Shown piece after piece: positions 53,187 through 61,763 of a DNA stretch of 64,000 bases. The position numbers were made by a program, and so were the translations under genes. Within the stretch, counting starts at the first letter, position 1. Every line of letters starts with the position of its first letter. The notes below the pieces were generated by a model. It saw only the letters and a list, made by a program, of their open reading frames with translations, was not told where the DNA came from and searched no databases. This DNA comes from Halopiger aswanensis (GTDB lineage: Archaea > Halobacteriota > Halobacteria > Halobacteriales > Natrialbaceae), in assembly GCF_003610195.1 (NCBI RefSeq), contig NZ_RAPO01000004.1:372001-436000 (forward strand), written 5' to 3'.

Positions 53187-53564
53187 AGTACCTGGGTCTA
53201 CACCGGCTATCGGGAACCGGTCCGTGATACAAGCGTCGGCGATTCCTTCCTGTCCCAATTCGTTCGTTGGTCCGGATAGCACCGGGAATTAATTCGGAAA
53301 ACCGGTGCGAATCCGCTGCGGCAGACCGATTCGATCGGACGTGCGTTCGGGAGGAACGAATGATACCCAGACGCTCGTAGGTGTGAAATGAACTTACTAT
53401 AACATTTCTTTCATTTGTGTCTCTAAAATTCCCCGAGATACGCAATTAGCACTGCGTGCATTCTTTTTCCTCCGTTTGATCGACGAACCCGTTTGTCCCT
53501 TGAGAATTCTCGTCATGTTCGTTATATGGTTGTGTTACGTTCTCTCGCGCTGTTTCACGCATCT

Positions 53565-53579
53565 CGGGGATAATCCCCG
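53565..53579. repeat. Perfect 15-bp palindrome CGGGGAT-A-ATCCCCG
   Basis: Seven-base arms around a single A. It differs from the GTTCCC motif. It may be a further operator or an RNA-level structure; it is found once. Confidence 0.35.
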
Positions 53580-53601
53580 CCGTTGCTAGCGACCAATTAT
53601 A

Positions 53602-53621
53602 TTATAATCGTACTACTGTAA
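53602..53621. promoter_or_regulatory. TTAC/GTAA 20-bp pseudo-palindrome, copy 5
   Basis: TTAT-AAT-CGTACT-ACT-GTAA; on the other strand TTAC-AGT-AGTACG-ATT-ATAA. It is paired with copy 6, centre to centre 26 bp apart, so both could be bound on nearly the same face of the DNA. Their facing halves make a 13-bp inverted repeat (53609-53621 with 53628-53640, 12 of 13 matched). Confidence 0.5.
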
Positions 53622-53627
53622 ATACAA

Positions 53628-53647
53628 TTACAGCAGTACGCTTGTAA
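53628..53647. promoter_or_regulatory. TTAC/GTAA 20-bp pseudo-palindrome, copy 6
   Basis: TTAC-AGC-AGTACG-CTT-GTAA has exact outer arms and is the second half of a tandem pair with copy 5. It lies about 690 nt upstream of GH106 and 780 nt upstream of iclR. Confidence 0.5.
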
Positions 53648-53900
53648 CGATTAGCGAAGGGGGAACAGACCGACAGTAAAATTTTCAGTTCGGATTCCGA
53701 TTCGAAACACGGTCGGTGAGACGGGGAACAGGAGAACAACCGGAGTTCCGCGACCGAACTGTGAATTACGACTTTAGTGTGGCCGTTCAGCGACGCTACC
53801 GCTTTGTCCGACCGACGATCAATGGGCTCGAGCGTTATCCGGTCGACTCGGGCGTCAACGCTCCGGGTTTGCCGAGCGTCTTGAGGGGGATCGTCGTCGA

Positions 53901-54058
53901 TCACTGGCGACGACGATCGACTGCCGATCGGGCGAGTTTCCGTGTCTCCAGTCCTACGGGTTCGCCGGCCTTGGCGGACTCGTTGATCGCCTCGACGAGT
54001 TCGACAGCTTCGCGCGCCTCGGTCCCCCCGTGAGGTACTCGGCGTCGACGACCGGACT
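53901..54058 (-). pseudogene. Relic of a third Gfo/Idh/MocA dehydrogenase, C-terminal part
   Basis: On the minus strand SPVVDAEYLTGG continues, after a one-base frameshift in a run of six G (about 54029-54034), as GTEAREAVELVEAINESAKA, then GEPVGLETRKLARS, and stops at 53901. This is a typical C-terminal helix and tail of the Gfo/Idh/MocA family. No similarity remains upstream of 54058, where an in-frame stop appears. It is a decayed 3-prime fragment. Confidence 0.55.
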
Positions 54059-54316
54059 ACAAGAACCGAGCCGTCAACCGGCGGTCGCGTAGCCTCTGGA
54101 TACGCGGTCGGCCGCTCCGTCCGCCGTCCCGCTTTTCTCGCTGAACCGACCCTCGGCTCTCCGCACCGTTGGACCGTTCCGCGCGGACTCCGACGCGACT
54201 AATTCGTCGTCGAGAACTTCGTCGTCGAGAACTTCGGCGGCGCCGGGCGTTCGGTCGGGACTGGAACGGGACACCGCTCGATTTCCGTCGCCACGTATTT
54301 CTAAGTAGTTGTAACA

Positions 54317-57300
54317 ATGATCACGGGTATGACGACGGACGACGATTTACCGGTAACACTCGACAGCTTTCGCGACCCCCCTGCGAGCGAGTACGGCAAC
54401 GTTCCGTTCTGGTGGTGGGACGGCGATCGACTGAGCGAGGAGCGGATAACCGATCAGCTCGAGACGCTAAAGGAGCGTGGGGTCGAGGCGGTCTGTTTCG
54501 AGCAGAAGTTCCCCCACGGACCGCCGCAGGGGCCGCAGACGCCGTACTTCACGGAGGAGTGGTGGGAGTACATGGAACACGCGGTCAGCGAGTGCGATCG
54601 CCTCGGGATGTCGCTGTGGATCCACGATCTGACCTACCACCACAGTCCGCCGAACTGGAAGCGGTACTGGCAGTCGTATCTCGAGGACGAAATCGACGAG
54701 CACCCCGAGTTCCAAGGACATGTCCTCGATCGTGCTGGCCAGGAGGTCGAACCCGGCGAGACTGCGACGCTCGAGCTCCCGGAAGAGTTCATGCCGGTTT
54801 CGGTCGCCGCGTATCCGGTTGCGGACGACGGGACGCTGTCGATCGACGAAGCCGTCGAACTCGACGTCGACGCGGCGCGCAAGTCGGACCGGGAGCGGAC
54901 CGTGGAGTGGACTGCACCCGACGGCGACGATCGAGAGTGGCACGTCGCTGCTGTCGGTTACCGGCCGGAGGGACTGTGTCGGACGACCCGGGATGTCGTC
55001 GATCGAATTATCGAACTCCACTATGAGGAGTACGTCGACCGGCTCGGCGACGCCCTAGGCGACCCGATCGTTGGGACGTTCCAGGACGAGCTGTACATCC
55101 TCCGGGGAACGATACCCTGCGACGCTCGACTCCTCGCTCGCTACCGAGCCGAGTGGGGCGAGGAACCGACGTCGCAGCTGATCGCGCTGTTCGAGGACTG
55201 CGGTCCCGAAACTCGGGCGATCCGCGCGCGGTACCACGACGTCGTCGTAACAATGCTTGAGGAGAACTGGTTCCAACCGCTCTACGAGTGGCACGAGCGC
55301 CGGGGACTTCGGTTCGCCCATGACAACTGGGGGCGCAACGATCTCACCGAGCACGCCTCCGAGTACGGCGATTACGTCCGGACGATGCGGTGGTTCCAGG
55401 AGCCCGGGTACGACGACGGCGGCGCCTTTGATGGCGTCGGCACGCGCAACTTCTTTGATGGCAAGCTGGCGGCGTCGATCGCGGCCTGTTACAACCGCGA
55501 TCGGGTCTGGGGCGAGTTGCTGCACACTACGGGCTGGGGCTTTCCGCTCGACCTCCACTTCGCGGCGATCGCAGAAAACGCCTGCTACGGGCTCAATCGG
55601 TACAACAAACACGGGCTCTACTACGCGACCCTCGGCGGCTGGTACGAGCATGCGCCGCCGGATACGCACTTCCGCCAGCCCTACTGGGAGCAGGCCGACG
55701 CGTTCAACGACGCCGTCACACGGCTCATGTACCTGTGCAGCCGGGGCGATCCCGTTGTCGATATCGCGATGCTGTACCCGATCACGTCCGTCCAGTCGCA
55801 TCGACTGGCTGGCGACGAGCCGGACGTCGACGGGCCAGGTGGACACCACCGGGTCGAGTTCGAATCCGAGGCGGACACGATCGACCAGCGGACGCGCGAA
55901 ATCGCCGAGCGGATCTACACCGACGTCGCGGACCTTCTCTTCGTCGATCCCGAGACGATCGACGACGGCGGCGTCTCTGACGGCCGGCTCACGTTCGCCG
56001 GTCAGGAGGCCGAGGCGTTCGTCATCGGTCCGACCACCACTGTCCGGCGAAGCGTCCTCGAGACGGCCGCGGAACTCGTCGAGGACGGCGGTGTCGTCGT
56101 CTCGATCGGCCGCCTTCCGACGGCGACCGTCGAGGGCGGGGCAGATGACCAACGCCTCGAGCCGCTGCTCGAGCGGATATTCGGCGACGGACTCCAGCGT
56201 TGGCGAGACGGCGCTGACGAGGCTCCAATCGTCGTGGAGCGCGAGGGTGGCGGCGTCGGGATCCTCGCTGCCGACGTCACGTTGGACGGTTCGAGTTCGA
56301 CCTACGAGGTCGCGGATGATCTCACCTCCGTTCTCGACCGGCACGTCGATCGGGACGTCCGCACGTCGGCGGACGTGTACCACACCCACCGTCGGGCCGG
56401 CGACCGAGATATCTACCTCCTGTTGAACACCCGCGACGAGTCACGGACCGAGCGGATCGATCTTCGAGCGACCGGACGGATCGAGCGGTGGGACGTGCAA
56501 TCCGGCGACGTCGAGCCGATCTTCCCCGTCGAACGGGCCGACGGGTACGCGTCGCTCGAGCTCGAGTTCGCCCCCCACGAGTTCCACCTGCTCGTCGTCG
56601 ACGACGAGCGGGATGTCGACGCGGTCGTCGCGGACACGTCGCTGACTACTGTCGAGCGGGTCGATACCGACGCAACGGACGACGACCGGGTCGTCGTCGA
56701 GGGACGGACCGCGAACTCGGGGCGCGACGACGCGACGCTCGTCGTGGACGGCCGGCGCTACGCCGGCGCGAGCGACCCCGCGACGGTTCCCGATACAATC
56801 CCGCTCGAGGAGGACTGGACGTTCGAAGTGGAGCCGACGCTGTCCAACGAGTGGGGCGATCACCGGTACCCCGCGAGCGACGAGACGATCGGCGTCGAAG
56901 TGCGCGAGTTCGAGCATCGGACCGAAGACAACGACGAAGACGGGCTCGAGGAGGGGTGGACCGATCCCGACCTCGAAACTGGAACGGCCGACTGGCGGAG
57001 GGTGCGCTGGTCGTACGGCCAGTACCTGTGGCGACGGATCGCCGACGCCGACGCGGCTGACGTGGCATCACCGGAAGCGGCCCCCGACGACTGGGAGCCG
57101 TACGAGTTCTCGACGCTGACCGGGAAGCCGGGTACGCACCCGGACGATCACGGCTTCGACGGGATCGTTTCCGACGATTTCCTCGTGGCGCCCGACGGCG
57201 CGGCACCGGTCCACTTCTGGACGACGGTCCGGGCGGCGGGCGAGGAGTCCGTCGTCTGCCACTACGGAACCGGAATCGAGGAGCTCCGTATCGACGGCGA

Positions 57301-58213
57301 ACCGATCGCGGAGCTCGAACCTGACGGCGACACGCTCGAACTCGAGGTGTCGGGCGGGACCGTTCCCGTCCACGTCGTCGTGCAGCCGGGTACGGAAACC
57401 CACGTCGCCTTCGAGTCGCCGCCCGCCGAGGCCGCCGAGCGCGACATGTCGTACGTGCCGCGGCTTCGGTGGTTCAACGACGGCTCTGCGTCGGACGATG
57501 GCATTATCATCGATGCGCCGACGTATACCGACGACGACGCGCTCCCGTTCGACGCGCGACCGTGGGCGGACGATCGGGTGGACTGGTTCCGGTTCGAGGC
57601 ACCAGTCGGAACGACCACGCTCACGCTACCGGTGTCAGGAGCCGTTCGCGTCTGGATCGACGGCGAGGAACAATCGATTCACGGCGATCGGGTCTCGCTC
57701 GAGACGCCGCTCTCGGCTCCGGCGGAGGTCGCCGTTCGCAGTGTCGATAATACGAACGCATACGGTGGCGCTCGGTGGACTGGCCCAGTTCGGGTCGACA
57801 TGGAGACTACCCGCGTCGATACCGGCGACTGGTGCGAACTCGGATTACGCGACTATTCGGGCGTCGGCGTCTACCGGAAGACCGTCTCGACCCCTGAATT
57901 CGATTCCGACGACCGCGTCGTGCTTGATCTCGGCGATGTGGGCGTGTCCGCTGCCGTCCGCGTCGACGGCGAACCTGTCGGGACGGCCTTCGCCGCACCC
58001 TACGAGATCGACGTGACCGACGCCGCGAGTCCCGGCGACGTCGAGATCGAGATTCGGGTCGCGAACACGGTCGCCAACCACTTCGCCACGGAGACGCCGA
58101 CGCGGTACGTGTACGAGGGACAGCGGCGTTCCGGCCTATTCGGTCCGGTCGAACTCCGCGTCGAACGCGGCGTCTCGATCGCTCTCGAGACGGGCGATTC
58201 GACGGATAGCTGA
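54317..58213 (+). CDS. GH106-type alpha-L-rhamnosidase
   Basis: A 1,298-residue protein. The N-terminal region has the GH106 pattern PFWWWDGDRLSEERITDQL and GVEAVCFEQKFPHGPPQ, then a TIM-barrel-like stretch (LGMSLWIHDLTYHH; VGTFQDELYI; GLRFAHDNWGRND; GWGFPLDLHFAAIAENACYG). Beta-rich domains follow. The C-terminal galactose-binding-like jelly roll has YSGVGVYRKTV, VRVDGEPVGTAFAAPYEI and GQRRSGLFGPV, which is typical of the family end. No signal peptide is present. It should release alpha-L-rhamnose from rhamnogalacturonan oligosaccharides in the cytoplasm. An ATG at 54332 is an alternative start and would suit a TATA box near 54297 better. Confidence 0.85.
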   Translation: MITGMTTDDDLPVTLDSFRDPPASEYGNVPFWWWDGDRLSEERITDQLETLKERGVEAVCFEQKFPHGPPQGPQTPYFTEEWWEYMEHAVSECDRLGMSLWIHDLTYHHSPPNWKRYWQSYLEDEIDEHPEFQGHVLDRAGQEVEPGETATLELPEEFMPVSVAAYPVADDGTLSIDEAVELDVDAARKSDRERTVEWTAPDGDDREWHVAAVGYRPEGLCRTTRDVVDRIIELHYEEYVDRLGDALGDPIVGTFQDELYILRGTIPCDARLLARYRAEWGEEPTSQLIALFEDCGPETRAIRARYHDVVVTMLEENWFQPLYEWHERRGLRFAHDNWGRNDLTEHASEYGDYVRTMRWFQEPGYDDGGAFDGVGTRNFFDGKLAASIAACYNRDRVWGELLHTTGWGFPLDLHFAAIAENACYGLNRYNKHGLYYATLGGWYEHAPPDTHFRQPYWEQADAFNDAVTRLMYLCSRGDPVVDIAMLYPITSVQSHRLAGDEPDVDGPGGHHRVEFESEADTIDQRTREIAERIYTDVADLLFVDPETIDDGGVSDGRLTFAGQEAEAFVIGPTTTVRRSVLETAAELVEDGGVVVSIGRLPTATVEGGADDQRLEPLLERIFGDGLQRWRDGADEAPIVVEREGGGVGILAADVTLDGSSSTYEVADDLTSVLDRHVDRDVRTSADVYHTHRRAGDRDIYLLLNTRDESRTERIDLRATGRIERWDVQSGDVEPIFPVERADGYASLELEFAPHEFHLLVVDDERDVDAVVADTSLTTVERVDTDATDDDRVVVEGRTANSGRDDATLVVDGRRYAGASDPATVPDTIPLEEDWTFEVEPTLSNEWGDHRYPASDETIGVEVREFEHRTEDNDEDGLEEGWTDPDLETGTADWRRVRWSYGQYLWRRIADADAADVASPEAAPDDWEPYEFSTLTGKPGTHPDDHGFDGIVSDDFLVAPDGAAPVHFWTTVRAAGEESVVCHYGTGIEELRIDGEPIAELEPDGDTLELEVSGGTVPVHVVVQPGTETHVAFESPPAEAAERDMSYVPRLRWFNDGSASDDGIIIDAPTYTDDDALPFDARPWADDRVDWFRFEAPVGTTTLTLPVSGAVRVWIDGEEQSIHGDRVSLETPLSAPAEVAVRSVDNTNAYGGARWTGPVRVDMETTRVDTGDWCELGLRDYSGVGVYRKTVSTPEFDSDDRVVLDLGDVGVSAAVRVDGEPVGTAFAAPYEIDVTDAASPGDVEIEIRVANTVANHFATETPTRYVYEGQRRSGLFGPVELRVERGVSIALETGDSTDS

Positions 58214-58251
58214 CAGCGACGGCTCGTCCAGTTTTTCGTCCCCACAAGGGT

Positions 58252-58531
58252 TTAGAGGCCCGTCGAGACCGGCTTCCCGTCCTCGGTTTCGAAGACTAGG
58301 CTCAACGGGTTCCTCTTCCTCGAGGGGGTCCTCGACGTCGGTTTCGATTTCATCTTCCGCGTCGTCCGTGTCGGTCGCGTTTGCTTCGTCGTCGGCTTTG
58401 GTCCGGTCTCCGTTCCCGTCTCCAGTCGAGTCCCTAGTCTCGCCATCGTCGAAACAGCCGGATAGGGAGAGACCGAGCGCGGTTGCGAGTCCGAAGCTCT
58501 ACCGGCGGCGTGAAAGCTCGAAATCCGTCAC
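58252..58531 (-). pseudogene. Relic of a Tat-exported lipoprotein
   Basis: On the minus strand a GTG-led frame reads VTDFELSRRR, then an amber stop (58499-58501), then SFGLATALGLSLSGCFDDGE. That is a Tat motif, hydrophobic stretch and lipobox LSGC, interrupted by one nonsense codon. An acidic linker follows (TDTDDAEDEIETDVEDPLEE). After a frame change near 58300 it ends LVFETEDGKPVSTGL-stop. The pattern is that of a haloarchaeal substrate-binding or secreted lipoprotein reduced to its N-terminus and last few codons. Confidence 0.55.
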
Positions 58532-58722
58532 ACCGGTTACGGCGGTCAGATCAATTATCAGTCCACCGGCTTCCAATCACCGCACACCGGAAGACGTGGC
58601 CGGTTCATCGTCGGTGCGATATGCATCCGGGCTCACGCCGTGGAACGGGTGCGCCGAGATCATCCCGTTCCCCTCGCGGACCGAATCTATATACTGCTGC
58701 GCACGTCATACAGCGCGTACGA
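58532..58722. other. Upstream region of the PL11-like gene
   Basis: A 191-nt stretch between the lipoprotein relic and the PL11-like gene. It holds a TATA-like ATCTATATACTG (58685-58696), about 33 nt before the ATG at 58723. A GTTCCC string near 58668 has no matching right half. Confidence 0.4.
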
Positions 58723-60084
58723 ATGTCTCCCGTGGATACGATCGAGCTCGATATACTCCTCGAGGCCGAACTCGCGAGTGAACTGAACCAGCTACGTGTT
58801 GCTCCCGTTCGATTGCGATCCGAGGACGCGCTGCTGTGCGTCCACAGCGGCCACTCGAACATCGATCCGGCGCCGGGTCACTTCACGTTCCCGACGGATA
58901 CGCTGACGCTGACGCTCGTCGACGGGAACGGCGACGTACGCTGGCAACACGATGCAGGAGAGGGTGTCGTCCCCGGAAAGTGGTTCTGTCCCGTCTATCC
59001 GTTTGACCTCGACGGAGACGGCGTCGAGGAGATCTGGTACGTCGGAAACGAGGATCCCGACCACCCGCTTGATGCCGGTCACTACCAGCTCGAACGGGTA
59101 GACGCCGAAACCGGTGAGACGACCGGGACCTGGGACTGGCCGGTGCCACCGTACGAGCCGATGAGCATGGCCTACAGGAACTTCATCTTCGGCGGCCACG
59201 TCGACGGCGAACCGGTGCTCGGAACCGCCCAGGGAACCTACCGGACGATGAAGCTGCAGGGCTGGAATCCGGACCTGTCGCGGCGGTGGGAGCTGATGAT
59301 CGACCGCGACGATCCCGGTGCTCGCGGCAGCCACATGTGTCCTGTGCTCGATCTAAACGACGACGGTGTCGACGAACTACTCTGGGGCGAACGCTGCGTC
59401 GAATTCGACGAAGGCCGGGAGCTGTGGTGTGCCGATCGGGACACCTGGTCGGGCCACTCTGACATCGTGCTTCCGACGCTCGATCACGAGGCTGACGAAT
59501 GGTACACGTACACCTGCCGGGAATCGAACACCGACGAGCCGCCCCGGGTCGTCACCTACAACGCCGACGGCGAGCGCGTTTGGGCGGACCTCGAGGCGGG
59601 CCACATGCACACCGGCTGGACGGCCCGCGTCGGCGACGACGAGCGCGATCGGCTCGCAGTTGCGGGTGCGAACAAACACGCCGGCTACGACGAAATGTCC
59701 GAGTACGGCTGGGACCCGTTCACCGGCGCGGAGCGTGAGCTCGACTACCCAGTCTACTCCGCGCTCCCGGTGGATCTCGACGGCGACGGCGTCCACGAAT
59801 TCGTCTACGAGATGTTCGACCGCGAGGGACGGGTCATCGACGCCGACGGGACCGAGCTGGATACCGTCGACGACACGGTCGTCCGGTGTTCGCCGTCGAA
59901 GCTTCTCGATCGGGCCGGCGAGCAGTTCGTGACGTACACCGATGACGGTCGCGTTCGTCTGTGGGGTGATCGAAACGCTGAGGACGGCGATGCGGCCCGG
60001 CGCCGCTACGAGCATCCCTACTACCGCAAAGCCCAGCGGCTCGGCGCGGTCGGCTACAACTGGCGGAACGTCGCCGGCCTGTAA
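58723..60084 (+). CDS. FG-GAP/PL11-like beta-propeller protein, possible rhamnogalacturonan lyase
   Basis: A 453-residue protein without signal peptide. It carries three Ca-loop motifs of the D-x-[DN]-x-D-G type (FDLDGDGVEEIW about 104, LDLNDDGVDELLW about 210, VDLDGDGVHEFVY about 350). It also has AGHMHTGWTARVGDD, GTAQGTYRTMKLQGWN and YEHPYYRKAQRLGAVGYNWRNVAGL. Propeller blades, Ca sites and the HMHTGW/GYNWR aromatic patches recall PL11 rhamnogalacturonan lyases, though it lacks their N-terminal beta domain and is shorter than typical members. It may be an intracellular lyase on rhamnogalacturonan oligosaccharides or a related uncharacterised family. It lies between the rhamnosidase and alpha-galacturonidase genes, which supports such a role. 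Confidence 0.65.
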   Translation: MSPVDTIELDILLEAELASELNQLRVAPVRLRSEDALLCVHSGHSNIDPAPGHFTFPTDTLTLTLVDGNGDVRWQHDAGEGVVPGKWFCPVYPFDLDGDGVEEIWYVGNEDPDHPLDAGHYQLERVDAETGETTGTWDWPVPPYEPMSMAYRNFIFGGHVDGEPVLGTAQGTYRTMKLQGWNPDLSRRWELMIDRDDPGARGSHMCPVLDLNDDGVDELLWGERCVEFDEGRELWCADRDTWSGHSDIVLPTLDHEADEWYTYTCRESNTDEPPRVVTYNADGERVWADLEAGHMHTGWTARVGDDERDRLAVAGANKHAGYDEMSEYGWDPFTGAERELDYPVYSALPVDLDGDGVHEFVYEMFDREGRVIDADGTELDTVDDTVVRCSPSKLLDRAGEQFVTYTDDGRVRLWGDRNAEDGDAARRRYEHPYYRKAQRLGAVGYNWRNVAGL

Positions 60085-60135
60085 GCCGTCCGCCGGTCCC
60101 CGTTGCGAAAATGTTCGGACGGGACCCGCGAGCGG

Positions 60136-61575
60136 TCAGTCGTCCGTGAGGACATCGGCACCCTCGAGGTCGTAGTCTCGGAAGTAGTCGCGTTCGATCT
60201 CGACCAGTTCGGCGAACAGCTCCCTGGCCTCGTCGCGCTGGATGGTCACGAGCGGCTCGTTGAGGAACGCCTGGAATGCCAGGTCCAGATCGCCGGCGTA
60301 GCCGGCTTCCACGAGCGTCTCCTGATTATCGACGGATTGCCTGACCATGCTGCGGACCTCGCGGGGGAAGTCGCCGGCGGTGATCGGTTTGACGCCGGCG
60401 CCGGTGATCATCGCGTTCGTCTCGACGACTGGGCCGGTCGGCAGATCGGAGATCTGGCCTTCGTTCGGGTAGTTGACGTGGGTCTTGATTGGTTCGATGC
60501 CGAGCAATGCGCGCATGATGTCGACGACCTCTTCGCCTGACTCCTGGAACTCGAAGGTGCCGTCCTCGTTGAGGTAGCGACTCATCTTCGCCGGACCCTC
60601 GCCGTCGGACCGCCGCGCGGAGCTGGGCGTCAGGCGGATTCCCCACCGTTGAATCTCCTCGGGTTCGTCGATGTCGAGGTACCACGGGACGAACTCCGCG
60701 AGGTGCCGGTCGCCCGCGGCACCGAACAGGCCGAACTTGTCGTACAGATCGAACGCGATCTGGTGATGGTTCGTCCAGTATCCTTCGTCGTCCAGGTCGC
60801 CGGGCTCGAAGCTCGGCAGGGGCTTTCGCTCCTCGAGTTCCTCGTCGAGGTACGGAAAGATGTCGCGGTCGTACCAGTAGGCCTCGTCGATCCAGGTGAA
60901 GTGATTGATCCCCTTGACGTTGACGTCGATCTCCTCGGCGTCGACGTCCTCGGCCTCGTCGACGTACTTCTCGACAATTCCGGCGAGGAACCGCTGAGTG
61001 CCGAAAACTTCGTGACAGAGACCGATGGCGTTGATATCGGGGTACTCCTCGTAGAGCGCTCGGGTGCAGACGGTCATCGGGTTCGTGTAGTTGACCACCC
61101 AGGCGTCGGGACACTGCTCGCGGACCGTCGCCGCGATCTCGCGGTACTGCGGGATCGCCCGCAGCGCCCGAACGGCCCCGCCCGGTCCGCAGGTGTCCGC
61201 GACCGTCTGGTAGATGCCGTACTCCTGGGGGACGTCGATGTCGTGGACGAACGTCTCCTCGGGCGGATCCTGAATCGAACAGATCACAAAATCTGCTCCC
61301 TTGAGCGCAGGTTCTATTTCCTGGTACGCTTCGAACGTCCAGTCGCCGGGTGCGTCGTCCCGCTCCACGAGGCGGTTGCCGAGTTCGGCATTTTTCGCGG
61401 CCGGTTCGTAGTTGACGTCGTAGAGCGCGACCGATCCCGAGACGTCCTCGCACTGCAGGAGGTCGTTGATAAGGGTGTGCGCCCATCCTTCGCTCCCGCC
61501 GCCGATGTAACCGATCTTCACGTTCGCGTTCGTCGCCGTTGACGACGGATCCGGTATCTCCTCGAGCGTATGCAT
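60136..61575 (-). CDS. lplD: GH4 alpha-galacturonidase (LplD type)
   Basis: A 479-residue NAD- and metal-dependent GH4 enzyme. NAD motif GYIGGGSEGWAHTL (about 22), VADTCGPGGAVRALRAIPQY, NYTNPMTVCTRALYEEYP, the metal Cys in IGLCHEVFGTQ (about 187) and metal His in GINHFTWIDEAYW (about 225), AAGDRHLAEFVPWYL, VETNAMITG and the end LAFQAFLNEPLV. Motif order and wording match the LplD alpha-galacturonidase of Bacillus closely, which hydrolyses alpha-galacturonides by a redox mechanism. It should cut galacturonate from oligogalacturonides inside the cell. The ATG at 61575 is supported by a TATA-like ACTATTTT about 27 nt upstream. A C-terminal relic of a second copy lies at 19601-19702. Confidence 0.88.
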   Translation of the reverse strand: MHTLEEIPDPSSTATNANVKIGYIGGGSEGWAHTLINDLLQCEDVSGSVALYDVNYEPAAKNAELGNRLVERDDAPGDWTFEAYQEIEPALKGADFVICSIQDPPEETFVHDIDVPQEYGIYQTVADTCGPGGAVRALRAIPQYREIAATVREQCPDAWVVNYTNPMTVCTRALYEEYPDINAIGLCHEVFGTQRFLAGIVEKYVDEAEDVDAEEIDVNVKGINHFTWIDEAYWYDRDIFPYLDEELEERKPLPSFEPGDLDDEGYWTNHHQIAFDLYDKFGLFGAAGDRHLAEFVPWYLDIDEPEEIQRWGIRLTPSSARRSDGEGPAKMSRYLNEDGTFEFQESGEEVVDIMRALLGIEPIKTHVNYPNEGQISDLPTGPVVETNAMITGAGVKPITAGDFPREVRSMVRQSVDNQETLVEAGYAGDLDLAFQAFLNEPLVTIQRDEARELFAELVEIERDYFRDYDLEGADVLTDD

Positions 61576-61763
61576 CGTCAGGACACATGGGAAACAGTCG
61601 CAAAATAGTTGTGATCGCAGCAGCACCGGACCGGGTCCCCCGCCGTCGGCTGGTCACCCGTGCGCCCCGTCCGCCATCGGCGGGCGTCGGGTGTGACCGA
61701 AGCCGGTCCGTTCGAGCGACCGACGGAACTAAACGCGTGGCTCTTTGTCTTTGTGGCACGCCT

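Larger units (their letters stand above)
52850..54316. other. 1.47-kb regulatory gap between iclR and GH106
   Basis: No intact gene is supported. GC content falls clearly between about 53150 and 53700. The gap contains the iclR TATA box and operator, three TTAC/GTAA sites (53167, 53602 and 53628), a perfect short palindrome (53565-53579) and the C-terminal relic of a Gfo/Idh/MocA dehydrogenase (53901-54058). A TATA-like TATTTCTAA near 54297 serves the GH106 gene. Confidence 0.6.

Noticed and set aside
58668-58684. GTTCCC string upstream of the PL11-like gene
   Set aside because: The right half-site (GGACCG) matches only two of six bases, so it is probably chance.
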